A DNA stretch of 43,397 nt from CAIJXJ01 sp964445115 (lineage in GTDB: Bacteria; Pseudomonadota; Gammaproteobacteria; Burkholderiales; Methylophilaceae): positions 1 to 43,397 of the forward strand of contig CAYUJU010000021.1 in the NCBI GenBank assembly GCA_964445115.1, read 5' to 3'. The translations under genes were made by a program, and so were the position numbers. This document shows positions 7,284-16,472 of this stretch, piece after piece (within the stretch, counting starts at the first letter, position 1; every line of letters starts with the position of its first letter). Below the pieces are notes generated by a model. The model did not search any database. It saw only the letters and a program-made list of their open reading frames with translations, and was not told the origin of the DNA.

Positions 7284-8753
7284 TCAGGCGTTCGCGGCGG
7301 CGACCGATCTGCCACCACTGACTTCCTCCCCAGCACGCGCAGCCATGCGGCGGAATAACACCCATGACGTCGCACAGAGCAAGCCGCAAACGATCATGGT
7401 CAGCCCGATATCTCCAGCCATGATGCGGGGATGTCCCCTGACGTTCATGATCAGATTCAGCAGCACCGCTGCCAGGCCGACGGCAACGCTGATGGAAAGC
7501 TGCATGGACATGGCGGAAATGCTACTGGCCCGACTCGCTTGTTCCCCCGGCACCTCGGCGAAGGTCAATGCGCCAAGCGTGCTGAATTGCAGGGAGCGGA
7601 TGATGCCGCCGCCGAATAGCAGCATCACAACCAGCCAATAGGGGGTATCGGCTTGAAATACGGCGCAAATAGCGATAGACATACCGGTCAGCAACGCATT
7701 CGTGGTCAAGGTCCGGCGAAAACCGAATCGCTGCACGATGCGTACCGACATGAACTTCATGGCGAACGCCCCCGCCCCGCCGGCAACCGTCAGCATGCCT
7801 GCCAGCAACGGACTCAGATCGAAGCCGACCTGAAACAGCAGCACCAGCAGGAAAGGCTGTGAGGCACTGCCTAGGCGATAGAGATTGCCAGCCCATATCG
7901 CCGTAGAAAAGGTTGGGATCCGAAATAACCGGAGATCAATCAGCGGCTGCTCGACACACTTGGCATGACGCCAATATCCCAGTGCTGCCAGGAGGCCGAG
8001 ACCTAGCAGAGGCGCAATCCATGATAACGGCAGCAAATTGTGCCCCAACGCCTCGAAACCGAAGACCAGACAGCCCAGTGCGACCCCGCTCAGAACAAAC
8101 CCGCGGCCATCGAGTGCCGCATCCTGCTGTCCCGCGTAGTCGGGCACGTAGCGCCGCACCAGCAGAATGCCCACAATACCGATGGGCACGTTGATTAAAA
8201 AAATCCAATGCCAGGAAAGCACAGTCACCAGCAGCCCACCTAACGGCGGTCCCAGCACGGGGCCGATCAGGGCCGGCATGGTAAGGAATGACATCGCGCG
8301 CAGCAGATTTTCACGGGTGGAGCGGCGCAGAAGGATGACATGTCCCACGGGCACCATCATGGCACCGGCAGCCCCCTGTAGCAGTCGCGAAAGCGACAGT
8401 TCCAGGAGCGAGCTGGATGCAGCGCAAGCCAGCGAGCTCAGGACGAACAACACTATCGCGGTAATAAATACTCTGCGAGGCCCAAATCGGTCTGCAGCCC
8501 AGCCACTGACCGGCACGAACAGCGCTGCTGCCAGCATGTAAAGTGAGACTACCAGGTTCATGCGCACAGTCGGCTCACCGAAATCGACCGCCATCTGCGG
8601 CAGGGCCGTGAGTACAGCCGTCGCATCCAGCAACTCCATAAACAGAGCGCAGCCAATGATGAAGGGCACGATACGGTCAAACGCTTGCACAGAAGCAGAC
8701 GCTCTCTGCGGGATCAGATGACCATCTGGTCCCGCAGACTGTAAATCCCCCAC
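7284..8753 (-). CDS. MFS drug/metabolite exporter, DHA2 (EmrB/QacA) family
   Basis: A 489-residue membrane protein with about 14 hydrophobic segments. The first helix carries MELLDATAVLTALPQMAVDF, the DHA2 signature, and the loop motif GWAADRFGPRRVF follows helix 2; RLLQGAAGAMMVPVG and GPPLGGLL are further family motifs. It exports small hydrophobic compounds or metabolites by proton antiport. It starts at a GTG directly abutting the stop codon of the preceding DszC-like gene (TAA-GTG), indicating coupled translation. With the ABC exporter it forms an efflux part of the operon, perhaps disposing of products left after sulfur removal. Confidence 0.87.
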   Translation of the reverse strand: MGDLQSAGPDGHLIPQRASASVQAFDRIVPFIIGCALFMELLDATAVLTALPQMAVDFGEPTVRMNLVVSLYMLAAALFVPVSGWAADRFGPRRVFITAIVLFVLSSLACAASSSLLELSLSRLLQGAAGAMMVPVGHVILLRRSTRENLLRAMSFLTMPALIGPVLGPPLGGLLVTVLSWHWIFLINVPIGIVGILLVRRYVPDYAGQQDAALDGRGFVLSGVALGCLVFGFEALGHNLLPLSWIAPLLGLGLLAALGYWRHAKCVEQPLIDLRLFRIPTFSTAIWAGNLYRLGSASQPFLLVLLFQVGFDLSPLLAGMLTVAGGAGAFAMKFMSVRIVQRFGFRRTLTTNALLTGMSIAICAVFQADTPYWLVVMLLFGGGIIRSLQFSTLGALTFAEVPGEQASRASSISAMSMQLSISVAVGLAAVLLNLIMNVRGHPRIMAGDIGLTMIVCGLLCATSWVLFRRMAARAGEEVSGGRSVAAANA

Positions 8754-9965
8754 TTAGAACAACCCGGAAGTTGGCGGCTCAGTGCCTTTGAGTCGGTAGG
8801 CGCCGACGGCAGCAGCCTTCCAGTAGCGCGGGTTATGGTTGGCCACCGTACGGGCATTGCGCCAGTGGCGATCCAGATTGTGCTTGCGCCCCGTGGTAGA
8901 AGCACCGCCCACGTCGAACAGCAACTCGGACGCCTTTAACGCAGACTCAACCGCAAGGTATTGTGCCTGAGCGACCTCGACTGAGGCACGTGTCACGGCG
9001 TCGTGGTCCAGCCCACTGGCCCACGCTTCGTCGATCGTATCAGCCGCACACAGAATCACTGCCTCTGCCGCGTAGGCACGGGCGGATATCTCGCCAACAG
9101 CCAATTCGACGTAGGGATCATCTACCGAGTGGCTGGCTGTGCTGTGCTTGATCGGCCGTGCATGATTACGGGCAAACGCCACCGCATCGTTCAGGGCATT
9201 GCGGGCGATGCCGGCCTCGACGGCGCCAAGGAACAACTGCAGGAAAGGCGTGACGATGGTGCGCTTGCCATCCTCGACCACACGTCGCTTGATCTCGTGA
9301 GGATGGACCAGTACGTCGTGCAGGTTGGTAGTGCCGCTAGCCGTCAGGCGTTGCCCCATGGCATCGAAATCGTCCACTAATTCCAGCCCCTCCCGGTCGC
9401 GCGGAATCACGAACGAAACGGGATTATCGTCGCCATCCAGGGCGACGGCACTCACCCAGTCTGCGAACAACGATCCTGTGCTGTAAAACTTGCTCCCCCG
9501 CGCGCGGAAATGATCTCCCTCAGGGACGATACGGGCACTGACCGCGCCGTTTGCCCCCCCGATCTCCCAGCCGGAATTCCCAAACACATCACCCGCCAAG
9601 TATCTTGGGAACCACAAGGCCCGCTCCGCTTCGTTATTACGGGCCAGCAACCCTTCAATAAAGGCAAAGCTCGGCCGCAGTGACTGTGCAATATTCGAGT
9701 CGACGGCGGCCACATCGATGGCGAACTTTACAGCGTCGCGTACCTTTGCACCGGCACCGCCATACTCCTGCGGAATACGGAAGGTCAGCAGACCGGCCTC
9801 CGCGACTCGACGGATCTGTTCGTAAGGCAGCTGGCGATTGGCTTCCCGCTCCGCCGCACCCTTAGCGATTTCCGGTAACAGCGCAGCCGCACGGGCACGC
9901 AGTTCCTCCAGACTTCCGCCGACAAAGGTTGGTTCCAGGTTCTGTTTCAGTTGATGTTTGCTCAT
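8754..9965 (-). CDS. SfnB/DszC-type flavin-dependent oxidoreductase (acyl-CoA dehydrogenase fold)
   Basis: A 403-residue acyl-CoA dehydrogenase-like protein of the sulfur-acquisition branch, which includes SfnB and the dibenzothiophene monooxygenase DszC. Members use FMNH2 from a separate reductase to oxygenate sulfur atoms. Visible motifs: LLTFRIPQEYGGAGAK near residue 60, GSKFYSTGSLFADWV in the middle, GQRLTASGTT, and near the C-terminus NLDRHWRNARTVANHNPRYW, a pattern seen in DszC. It is one of two such proteins in this operon (the other at 16473), each downstream of components of the ABC importer. A likely role is S-oxidation of an imported sulfide to sulfoxide or sulfone; the exact substrate is unknown. 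Confidence 0.85.
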   Translation of the reverse strand: MSKHQLKQNLEPTFVGGSLEELRARAAALLPEIAKGAAEREANRQLPYEQIRRVAEAGLLTFRIPQEYGGAGAKVRDAVKFAIDVAAVDSNIAQSLRPSFAFIEGLLARNNEAERALWFPRYLAGDVFGNSGWEIGGANGAVSARIVPEGDHFRARGSKFYSTGSLFADWVSAVALDGDDNPVSFVIPRDREGLELVDDFDAMGQRLTASGTTNLHDVLVHPHEIKRRVVEDGKRTIVTPFLQLFLGAVEAGIARNALNDAVAFARNHARPIKHSTASHSVDDPYVELAVGEISARAYAAEAVILCAADTIDEAWASGLDHDAVTRASVEVAQAQYLAVESALKASELLFDVGGASTTGRKHNLDRHWRNARTVANHNPRYWKAAAVGAYRLKGTEPPTSGLF

Positions 9966-10034
9966 GGTATATCCCGGTCTACGATTTCATACAGGTAAAA
10001 GTTTTTCATGTTCGCTGATGCCGCTCCCTGTGGC

Positions 10035-11468
10035 TCATGGACTCGCGCGTTCGTACCGAACCGTCGCATCTTCTCCAAAGCGCAGAGATGGTGTCGGTCT
10101 AGTCAGATTAGCCGGGTCACGATAACGTGCCCCGATGTGATTTTCAGGCAAGCGTGCCGAGCCCGAGCCGAATAACCGCTCGCGCAGCGTTTCACCGTCG
10201 TTGTAATTCTCACGAAACCGCCCTCGGCGACGAAGTTCTGGAACGACCAGCTCAATAAAGTCACGCGCTGTTTCAAAGGTGAGGTACTGTCGCAAGTTGA
10301 TCCCATCGATTCCGTCGACATCCAGCCATTTCTCAATGGCATCGGCCACCTCTTTAGGTGTACCCGCAACAAAATAGCGATCCTCATTGAACGGACCGAT
10401 ACGTGCCAGTGCTTGGCCGACCGTATCATCCGGGCTGGAGCGGTTTTGCATTTGCCATCCGGACGGATGATCAGCCAATACGTCCGCAAGGCGCGCATCT
10501 TTCGGATAGGCCGTGAGGTCGACCGAAGACTGCATGTGTGCCAAGGCGCCCTCGACGCTGAACAGGCGCCGGTAAATTTCCAGCTTGCGCTGCACCTCGG
10601 CATCGGTCTTGCCGACGACAATCCCGGCATGCACCAGGAACTTGATGCTGGAAACATCTCGCCCGTATCGAACGGCGCCGCTCCGCATTCTGCTGATGTT
10701 CTGTCTTACGGCTTCCGGCGTGGCCCCTCCGGTAAACACCACCTCGGCGTGGCGACTCGCAAATTCGGTACCGGCCGGCGAGCCCGTGGCCTGGAACAGC
10801 ACCGGCGTACGCTGACGCGACGGCTGGCACAGGTGGGGCCCTGCCACCTTGAAGTGCTCGCCCACATGATTGATATACCGGACCTTGGAGGGGTCCGCGT
10901 AGATCCGATGCTCGCGATCGAGCACGACGGCATCGTCATCCCATGAGCCTTCCCAAAGCTTGTACAGTACATCGACGTACTCATCGGCAATCTCGTAGCG
11001 GCGGTCGTGCGGCACCTCCGCATCCAAGCCGAAGTTGCGTGCGGCATTCGGCAGATAGGAAGTCACGATGTTCCAGCCGACGCGGCCCTTGGTCAGGTGA
11101 TCCAGCGTGCTCATACGCCGGGCGAACGCGAACGGGGGCTCATAGGTGGTGGAAAAAGTGGCTCCGAAGCCAAGATTACGCGTCACCGCCGCCATTGCAG
11201 GAATTACCAGAAACGGGTCGTTGCTGGGAATCTGCACCGCCTCGCGCAACGCGGTCTCCGGGCCGCCACGGAATTGGTCGTAGGCTCCAACGACATCTGC
11301 CAGGAATACACCGTCGAAGGTGCCGTATTCCAGAAGCTGGGCCAGTTCGGTCCAGTAATCGAGATCGTTGAAACGGTGACGGTTGTTATCCGGATGCACC
11401 CACAGTCCGTGGGTAATATGACTCACGCAATTCATCTCGAACAAATTGACGTGCAACTGCTTCGGCAT
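10035..11468 (-). CDS. NtaA/SnaA/DszA-family FMNH2-dependent monooxygenase (1)
   Basis: A 477-residue luciferase-like (LLM class) monooxygenase. HVNLF at the N-terminus, FDGVFLADVV, LDHLTKGRVGWNIVTSYLPN, ARNFG, DEYVDVLYKLWEGSWDDDAV, PVLFQATGSPAG and VVPELRRRGRFRENY define the NtaA/SnaA/DszA family, which couples FMNH2 and O2 to cleavage of C-N or C-S bonds. DszA cleaves dibenzothiophene sulfone. The ATG at 11468 follows a GAGGG ribosome site. The upstream ATPase gene runs 83 bases into this gene in another frame. With the DszC-like protein just downstream (8754) it forms a DszC/DszA-style pair, suggesting S-oxidation followed by C-S cleavage. Confidence 0.87.
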   Translation of the reverse strand: MPKQLHVNLFEMNCVSHITHGLWVHPDNNRHRFNDLDYWTELAQLLEYGTFDGVFLADVVGAYDQFRGGPETALREAVQIPSNDPFLVIPAMAAVTRNLGFGATFSTTYEPPFAFARRMSTLDHLTKGRVGWNIVTSYLPNAARNFGLDAEVPHDRRYEIADEYVDVLYKLWEGSWDDDAVVLDREHRIYADPSKVRYINHVGEHFKVAGPHLCQPSRQRTPVLFQATGSPAGTEFASRHAEVVFTGGATPEAVRQNISRMRSGAVRYGRDVSSIKFLVHAGIVVGKTDAEVQRKLEIYRRLFSVEGALAHMQSSVDLTAYPKDARLADVLADHPSGWQMQNRSSPDDTVGQALARIGPFNEDRYFVAGTPKEVADAIEKWLDVDGIDGINLRQYLTFETARDFIELVVPELRRRGRFRENYNDGETLRERLFGSGSARLPENHIGARYRDPANLTRPTPSLRFGEDATVRYERASP

Positions 11469-13113
11469 GTTGGTTTTTCCCTCTGGGTTTTAGTTTTGGA
11501 ATAGCGTCTAGCAAAGCTCGTGTATAGGGATGTGCAGGGTGATCAAAGACTTCGCGGATACGGCCGTACTCCACCACCTCGCCGTCCTTCATCACCAAGA
11601 CGCGATCGCTGATATGGTTGATAACGCCTAGATCGTGCGAGATAAACAGGCAAGCCAGACCGAGGCGACGCTTGAGATCGTCAAGAAGTTCGAGAATCTG
11701 AGCCTGCACCGAGACATCCAGCGCCGACACCGGCTCGTCACACACCAGTACTTCTGGCTGCGGGGCCAAGGCACGGGCAATCGCAACGCGTTGACGCTGG
11801 CCACCCGAAAGCTCGATGGGGCGGCGTTCCAGCACCCGGGCATCCAGCCGCACTAACTGCAGCAGTTCGATGGCGCGAGAACGCAGTTCTCTGCCTGGGC
11901 AACCCGCAACGGCAAGCGCCTCATACAGCACACGCTCCACGGTAAAACGTGGATCGAAAGAACTCAAAGGATCCTGGAACACCACCTGAATACGCTTACG
12001 TTCAGCGCGCTGCTCACGGCCGTTGAGTGTGTGCCATACCCGCCCACGCACCAGCACTTCGCCACTGTCGGGATTTTCGAGGCCAAGCACGATACGGGTG
12101 ACAGTCGTCTTGCCTGATCCGGACTCCCCCACCACGCCCAACGTTTCGCCAGGACGCAGCGAGAACGACACGTCGTTAACAGCCTTACGTTTTTTGCCGT
12201 CAGGTCCGACAAATGATTTTTCTAATCTGCGCACCTCAACGACGAAGTCCTCGCGTTCAGATGTCGACTCAAGGACAGGCTGTGGCGGCGGCGAACTCTC
12301 TTGATCACGGACAAAATGCACCGAGTTCCCGGCCCGCAACAGGGACTTGGTATATTCATGTTGCGGATCGTACAGCACGGCCTCGACCGGGCCCTGCTCA
12401 ACAATGCTGCCGTTGTGCATCACGGCTACCCGATCAGCCAATCTGGCAACGACTGCCAAGTCATGGCTGACCACCAGCATTGCGGTATCCCGGGAACGAA
12501 GCGACTCGAGCAACGCCAGCACCTGCGCCTGGACCGTCGCATCTAACGCGGTTGTCGGCTCGTCGGCGATTAACAGTTGGGGATGGCAGGCAATCGCCGA
12601 TGCGATCAACGCCCGTTGCCTCAACCCACCGGATAGTTGGTGCGGATATTGACGAGCACGCAGCTCAGGTTCAGGAACACCGACAGAACGTAGCAACTCA
12701 ATAACCTTGGCATCGCGTTGCTCACGCGTGAGGTTGGAATGTAATTGCAACGGCTCCGCGATTTCCTTGCCGACCTGCCGCAGAGGGTCCAGAGAACCTA
12801 ATGCATCCTGCATGACGAAACCGATGCGAGCACCACGTATGCCACGCCAGGTACGTTCATCAAAACGACGCATGTCCTCGCCGTCAAAATGCAAACGCTG
12901 TGCCTCGATGCGTGACTGAGTTCCCGTCAGCCCGGCCAAAGTGCGCGAAGTGACACTCTTTCCCGAACCGGATTCGCCAACCAGCGCCAGACACTCGCCC
13001 GGGTATAGCCGGAACGATATGCCCTTGATCACCTCATGCGCTTGCCTGCCGAAATGGACACGCAGATCCTCGACATCGACCAATGGAGTTACTGGAACTA
13101 TTGTGGTACTCAT
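11386..13113 (-). CDS. Peptide-type ABC importer, fused double ATPase (DppD-DppF/GsiA type)
   Basis: A 575-residue protein with two complete ATPase domains, like GsiA. Domain 1 has Walker A GESGSGKS, signature LSGGLRQR and Walker B LLIADEPTTALD; domain 2 has GESGSGKT, LSGGQRQR and VLVCDEPVSALD. The end of each half carries the oppC/dpp-type tail (HEYTKSLL; HPYTRALL). It powers import through the permeases at 13110 and 17797. I use the ATG at 13113, which overlaps the permease stop by four bases (ATGA), instead of the longer open frame. The last 27 codons overlap the start of the next gene by 83 bases, an unusually long overlap that could also reflect a recent loss of the original stop. Confidence 0.9.
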   Translation of the reverse strand: MSTTIVPVTPLVDVEDLRVHFGRQAHEVIKGISFRLYPGECLALVGESGSGKSVTSRTLAGLTGTQSRIEAQRLHFDGEDMRRFDERTWRGIRGARIGFVMQDALGSLDPLRQVGKEIAEPLQLHSNLTREQRDAKVIELLRSVGVPEPELRARQYPHQLSGGLRQRALIASAIACHPQLLIADEPTTALDATVQAQVLALLESLRSRDTAMLVVSHDLAVVARLADRVAVMHNGSIVEQGPVEAVLYDPQHEYTKSLLRAGNSVHFVRDQESSPPPQPVLESTSEREDFVVEVRRLEKSFVGPDGKKRKAVNDVSFSLRPGETLGVVGESGSGKTTVTRIVLGLENPDSGEVLVRGRVWHTLNGREQRAERKRIQVVFQDPLSSFDPRFTVERVLYEALAVAGCPGRELRSRAIELLQLVRLDARVLERRPIELSGGQRQRVAIARALAPQPEVLVCDEPVSALDVSVQAQILELLDDLKRRLGLACLFISHDLGVINHISDRVLVMKDGEVVEYGRIREVFDHPAHPYTRALLDAIPKLKPRGKNQHAEAVARQFVRDELRESYYPRTVGASG

Positions 13114-14024
13114 GTGCGCTTGCCCTCGCTTCGACGCACCAGTTCCCGCCCAAGTGCAGTAATCGAGAGCACAGTCAGGGTGACCGCGAGACCCGGCAAC
13201 GCCACCAACCACCAAGCATTAGCCAGGAAATTTCTGCCTACAGAGAGCATAGCTCCCCATTCCGGAGAAGGTGGCGGCTCACCGAAACCGAGAAAGCTTA
13301 GCGCAGCACCGGCAGTAATACTGCCACCGACACCGATCACAGCCAGAATAATGATCGGCTTGATAGCGTTGGGCAGCACATGGTGCAGGATCACCTGCAG
13401 CCGGTGCAGCCCCAGTGTGGTTGCTGCTTCGACATAGGGCGAGCGTTTGACGACCTGTGTCTGCGCACGCACCATACGCGCATACCGTGGCACACCGGCA
13501 ATACCGACTGCAACGATAGCGTTGAACGTGCCCTGCCCCCAGAAAGTAATGATGACCAGTGCGAGCAACAGATCTGGGAACGCCATCAACACGTCGATGA
13601 AGCGCATGATGGCGGCATCCACAAAGCGCGGTCCAAGCCCGGCAGAGAGCCCCAGTACAATCCCGATCACCAGCCCGATCATCGTCGCCGAGATTCCCAT
13701 CAGCAGTGAAGGCCGCACACCATAGACAAGTCTGGTCAGCACATCGCGACCGTTCTCGTCCGTACCCAGCCAATGCGCACTGCCAGGCGCCAGGAAGGCA
13801 TCTCTAGCACTAGCGGCCAGCGGATCACCGGCAACCAGCCATGAAGGCCAGATCGCTGCCACCAGCAACAGAAGCACAAACAGGCCGGCCAACAGCAGGC
13901 CCGGGCGCAAAGTGCTCAAATCCATCGTGGCCAGCCAGTCCCATCGCAGGGTGCGATGATGGTGGACAAGCCCCAATCCCGCCGGCGTATCAATCGCCAG
14001 GGTTGCCTCTTCACGAATACTCAT
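13110..14024 (-). CDS. Peptide-type ABC importer permease, DppC-like
   Basis: A 304-residue inner-membrane permease with six predicted helices. The periplasmic stretch HWLGTDENGRDVLTRLVYG is the hallmark of DppC/OppC proteins, and the EAA coupling loop reads EAATTLGLHRLQVILHHVLP. It pairs with the DppB-like permease at 17797, from which it is separated by three enzyme genes, an unusual interleaving of importer and enzyme genes. It is followed without gap by the double ATPase gene. Substrate is unknown; related importers carry peptides, glutathione, nickel chelates or sulfur compounds. Confidence 0.9.
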   Translation of the reverse strand: MSIREEATLAIDTPAGLGLVHHHRTLRWDWLATMDLSTLRPGLLLAGLFVLLLLVAAIWPSWLVAGDPLAASARDAFLAPGSAHWLGTDENGRDVLTRLVYGVRPSLLMGISATMIGLVIGIVLGLSAGLGPRFVDAAIMRFIDVLMAFPDLLLALVIITFWGQGTFNAIVAVGIAGVPRYARMVRAQTQVVKRSPYVEAATTLGLHRLQVILHHVLPNAIKPIIILAVIGVGGSITAGAALSFLGFGEPPPSPEWGAMLSVGRNFLANAWWLVALPGLAVTLTVLSITALGRELVRRSEGKRT

Positions 14025-14042
14025 GGTTTTCTCCGTACCAAC

Positions 14043-15101
14043 TCACGGTGCCGGGTTAGGCAAGCGTGCATGTATGGCGTTGATGCCCGCCACCAAGTCG
14101 TCGTGCAACTGCACCTCGAGGCTGCCAAGGTTCTCGCGCAATTGCGGGAGAGTGGTAGCACCGGTCAGCGCGCTGGTAACGAACGGTCGGTGGATGACGA
14201 ACGACAATGCCAGTTGCGCAGGCGACAAGTTGTGCTGTCGGGCAAGGCCCACGTAGTCGGAGACAGCGCGAACCCCCTCGGCACTGCCATATCGTGCGAA
14301 GCCCCCATACAAAGAACCCGGCGACAATCGTGCGCCCACGGGCTGGGCACCGTTCAGGTACTTGCCGCTCAACACACCGAAGGCAAGTGGCGAGTACGCC
14401 AGCAAGCCCACGCGTTCACGGTGGCTGAATTCCGACAGGCCCACCTCAAACTGGCGATTGAGCAAACTGTAAGGATTCTGGATGCTGACAATCCGCGGCA
14501 GTCCCAGCCGTTCCGAGTGTTTGAGGAATTGCGCCACGCCCCACGGTGTTTCGTTGGAAACTCCGATGTGACGTATCTTGCCTGCCTTGACTTGCTCGGC
14601 TAGCGTAGACAAGGTTTCCTCGATCGCGACGCTCTCCTCGTTTTCTACCCAGGGATAGTCACGCAATCCGAAATAATTGGTACTACGGTCTGGCCAATGC
14701 AACTGATAGAGATCGATATAGTCGGTCTGCAATCGTGACAAGCTGCCATCCAGCGCCTCCACAATATTTTTTCGATCATGACGTGTCTTGCCATTACGTA
14801 TATGCCCTGGCTGGGGGCCGCGACGCGAGGGACCAACGATCTTGCTGGTCAGGACAATGTCATTACGACGCTTGGTCCTGGTCAACCAGTTGCCAATGAA
14901 ACGCTCTGTATTTCCCCAGGTATCAGGGCGCGTCGGTGTAGGGTACATTTCTGCCGCATCCACCAGATTGACCCCTTGGGACAGCGCATAATCGAGCTGC
15001 TCGTGGGCGTCGGCCTCACTGTTCTGATGCCCCCACGTCATGGTGCCAAGGCCTAGTACGCTGACCTTGAGGTCGGTATTGCCGAGATTGCGATATTTCA
15101 T
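14043..15101 (-). CDS. Aldo/keto reductase, Tas-like
   Basis: A 352-residue NADP(H)-dependent reductase very similar along its length to E. coli Tas: MKYRNLGNTDLKVSVLGLGT at the start, NSEADAHEQLDYALSQGVNL, VDAAEMYPTP with the catalytic Asp and Tyr, LTSKIVGPSRRG with the Lys, and LYQLHWPDRSTN with the His. The C-terminal LTGATTLPQLRENL is also shared. It lies between the second DszA-like gene and the DppC-like permease, spaced by 10-18 bases, so it is translated as part of the same operon. It probably reduces an aldehyde or ketone produced by oxidative C-S cleavage (inference). Confidence 0.9.
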   Translation of the reverse strand: MKYRNLGNTDLKVSVLGLGTMTWGHQNSEADAHEQLDYALSQGVNLVDAAEMYPTPTRPDTWGNTERFIGNWLTRTKRRNDIVLTSKIVGPSRRGPQPGHIRNGKTRHDRKNIVEALDGSLSRLQTDYIDLYQLHWPDRSTNYFGLRDYPWVENEESVAIEETLSTLAEQVKAGKIRHIGVSNETPWGVAQFLKHSERLGLPRIVSIQNPYSLLNRQFEVGLSEFSHRERVGLLAYSPLAFGVLSGKYLNGAQPVGARLSPGSLYGGFARYGSAEGVRAVSDYVGLARQHNLSPAQLALSFVIHRPFVTSALTGATTLPQLRENLGSLEVQLHDDLVAGINAIHARLPNPAP

Positions 15102-15111
15102 GCTTGAGTTC

Positions 15112-16461
15112 TCACGCAGTGGCTACCTGACGCTGTTCTTCGTACTGACTTCGTGGGTACGGCAGCCCCAGGTGATCACGTAACGTGCTGCCGGTATATT
15201 CATGACGGAAAATGCCGCGCTTGCGGAGCAATGGCACCACCTCGTCGACAAAAATCTCGACACCGGACGGGAACACATCCGGCATGATGTTGAAGCCATC
15301 AGCTGCACCGGCGTGGAACCACTCCTCGATACTGTCCGCGACCTGCTCCGGTGTACCAACTATCAGGCGGTGACCCACGAGAATACGACGCGACAATTCA
15401 CGTACGGTCAGTTTTTCATGGCGAGCCAGGTTGAGTTGAGCCTCCAGGAAACCATGGGATCCCTGTTCAAATTCACTGACTGGCGTAATGCGATCCCAGG
15501 GAAGCTCCTTATCGAGGTCAAGCTCGCTCACCGGGATACCAATACGGTTCGCCACTTGGTTGGCCAGAGCCCCCTCCACGAGGAATGCATTGAGGCGATC
15601 GAAACGTGCCTGCGCCTCCGATTCGGTGCTCCCGATGACGGTAGCGATCCCGGGCATGATTTTCAAATGATCCGGGTTGCGCCCCCACTGCCGTGCACGG
15701 TTTTTCATATCGCGATAAAAGGCCTGACCAGCCGGCAGGGTGGTCTGGGTGGTAAAAATCGCATCAGCAAACCGTGAGCCCAGAGACTTTCCGCCCTCTG
15801 AAGAGCCCGCCTGGACCAGCACCGGACGCCCCTGCGGTGAACGGGGAACATTAAGCGGCCCCTTCACCGACAGATACTTTCCTACGTGATTAATGGCGTG
15901 CACCTTGGCAGGATCGGCAAAGCGGCCATTGACCGCATCACCGATAATGGCATCGTCCTCCCAGCTATCCCACAGTTTCACCACGACATCCACGAACTCT
16001 TCCGCCAATGCATACCGATCCGCGTGATGTGCGCTGGTTTTCTGTCCGAAATTCTGCGCAGCAGCATCGGAATAGGTTGTCACCACATTCCAGGCAATAC
16101 GCCCGCCCGTAATATGGTCGATCGAGGCATAACGCCGAGCGAGATTAAATGGCTCATTGAAGGTACTGGATGCGGTGGCGATGACCCCGATATGCTTGGT
16201 AGCCAGCGCCACAGCCTCCAGCAGTACGCTGGGCTCAAGGCGACCGCTCGGATGATGGGCAACATCACCAGCCAGTGCAGGACCATCCGCCAGGAAGATG
16301 GCATCCAGTGTTCCGCGTTCTGAAATTCTTGCGATGTTGCGAAAATATTCGACGTCTGTCAGAGAATTGGGAGACGCCTCTCCTGTCCGCCATGCGGCCG
16401 AATGTGCCCCAAAACCAAGAATGTTCATACCGATGCTTAGCTGCCGTTTGCTCCCGCTCAT
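15112..16461 (-). CDS. NtaA/SnaA/DszA-family FMNH2-dependent monooxygenase (2)
   Basis: A 449-residue LLM-class monooxygenase, closer to DszA than the first copy: FLADGPALAG, IDHITGGRIAWNVVTTYSDA, AAQNFG, VVVKLWDSWEDDAI, GPLNVPRSPQGRPVLVQAGS and C-terminal LRKRGIFRHEYTGSTLRDHL. The family binds FMNH2 from a separate reductase and cleaves C-S or C-N bonds; SfnE at 1281 is the likely supplier. Ten bases separate it from the Tas-like gene and eleven from the DszC-like gene upstream, so the three enzymes are one translational block: oxygenation (16473), cleavage (this gene), carbonyl reduction (14043). Substrate range cannot be deduced. Confidence 0.88.
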   Translation of the reverse strand: MSGSKRQLSIGMNILGFGAHSAAWRTGEASPNSLTDVEYFRNIARISERGTLDAIFLADGPALAGDVAHHPSGRLEPSVLLEAVALATKHIGVIATASSTFNEPFNLARRYASIDHITGGRIAWNVVTTYSDAAAQNFGQKTSAHHADRYALAEEFVDVVVKLWDSWEDDAIIGDAVNGRFADPAKVHAINHVGKYLSVKGPLNVPRSPQGRPVLVQAGSSEGGKSLGSRFADAIFTTQTTLPAGQAFYRDMKNRARQWGRNPDHLKIMPGIATVIGSTESEAQARFDRLNAFLVEGALANQVANRIGIPVSELDLDKELPWDRITPVSEFEQGSHGFLEAQLNLARHEKLTVRELSRRILVGHRLIVGTPEQVADSIEEWFHAGAADGFNIMPDVFPSGVEIFVDEVVPLLRKRGIFRHEYTGSTLRDHLGLPYPRSQYEEQRQVATA

Positions 16462-16472
16462 GCTCGTTTCTC

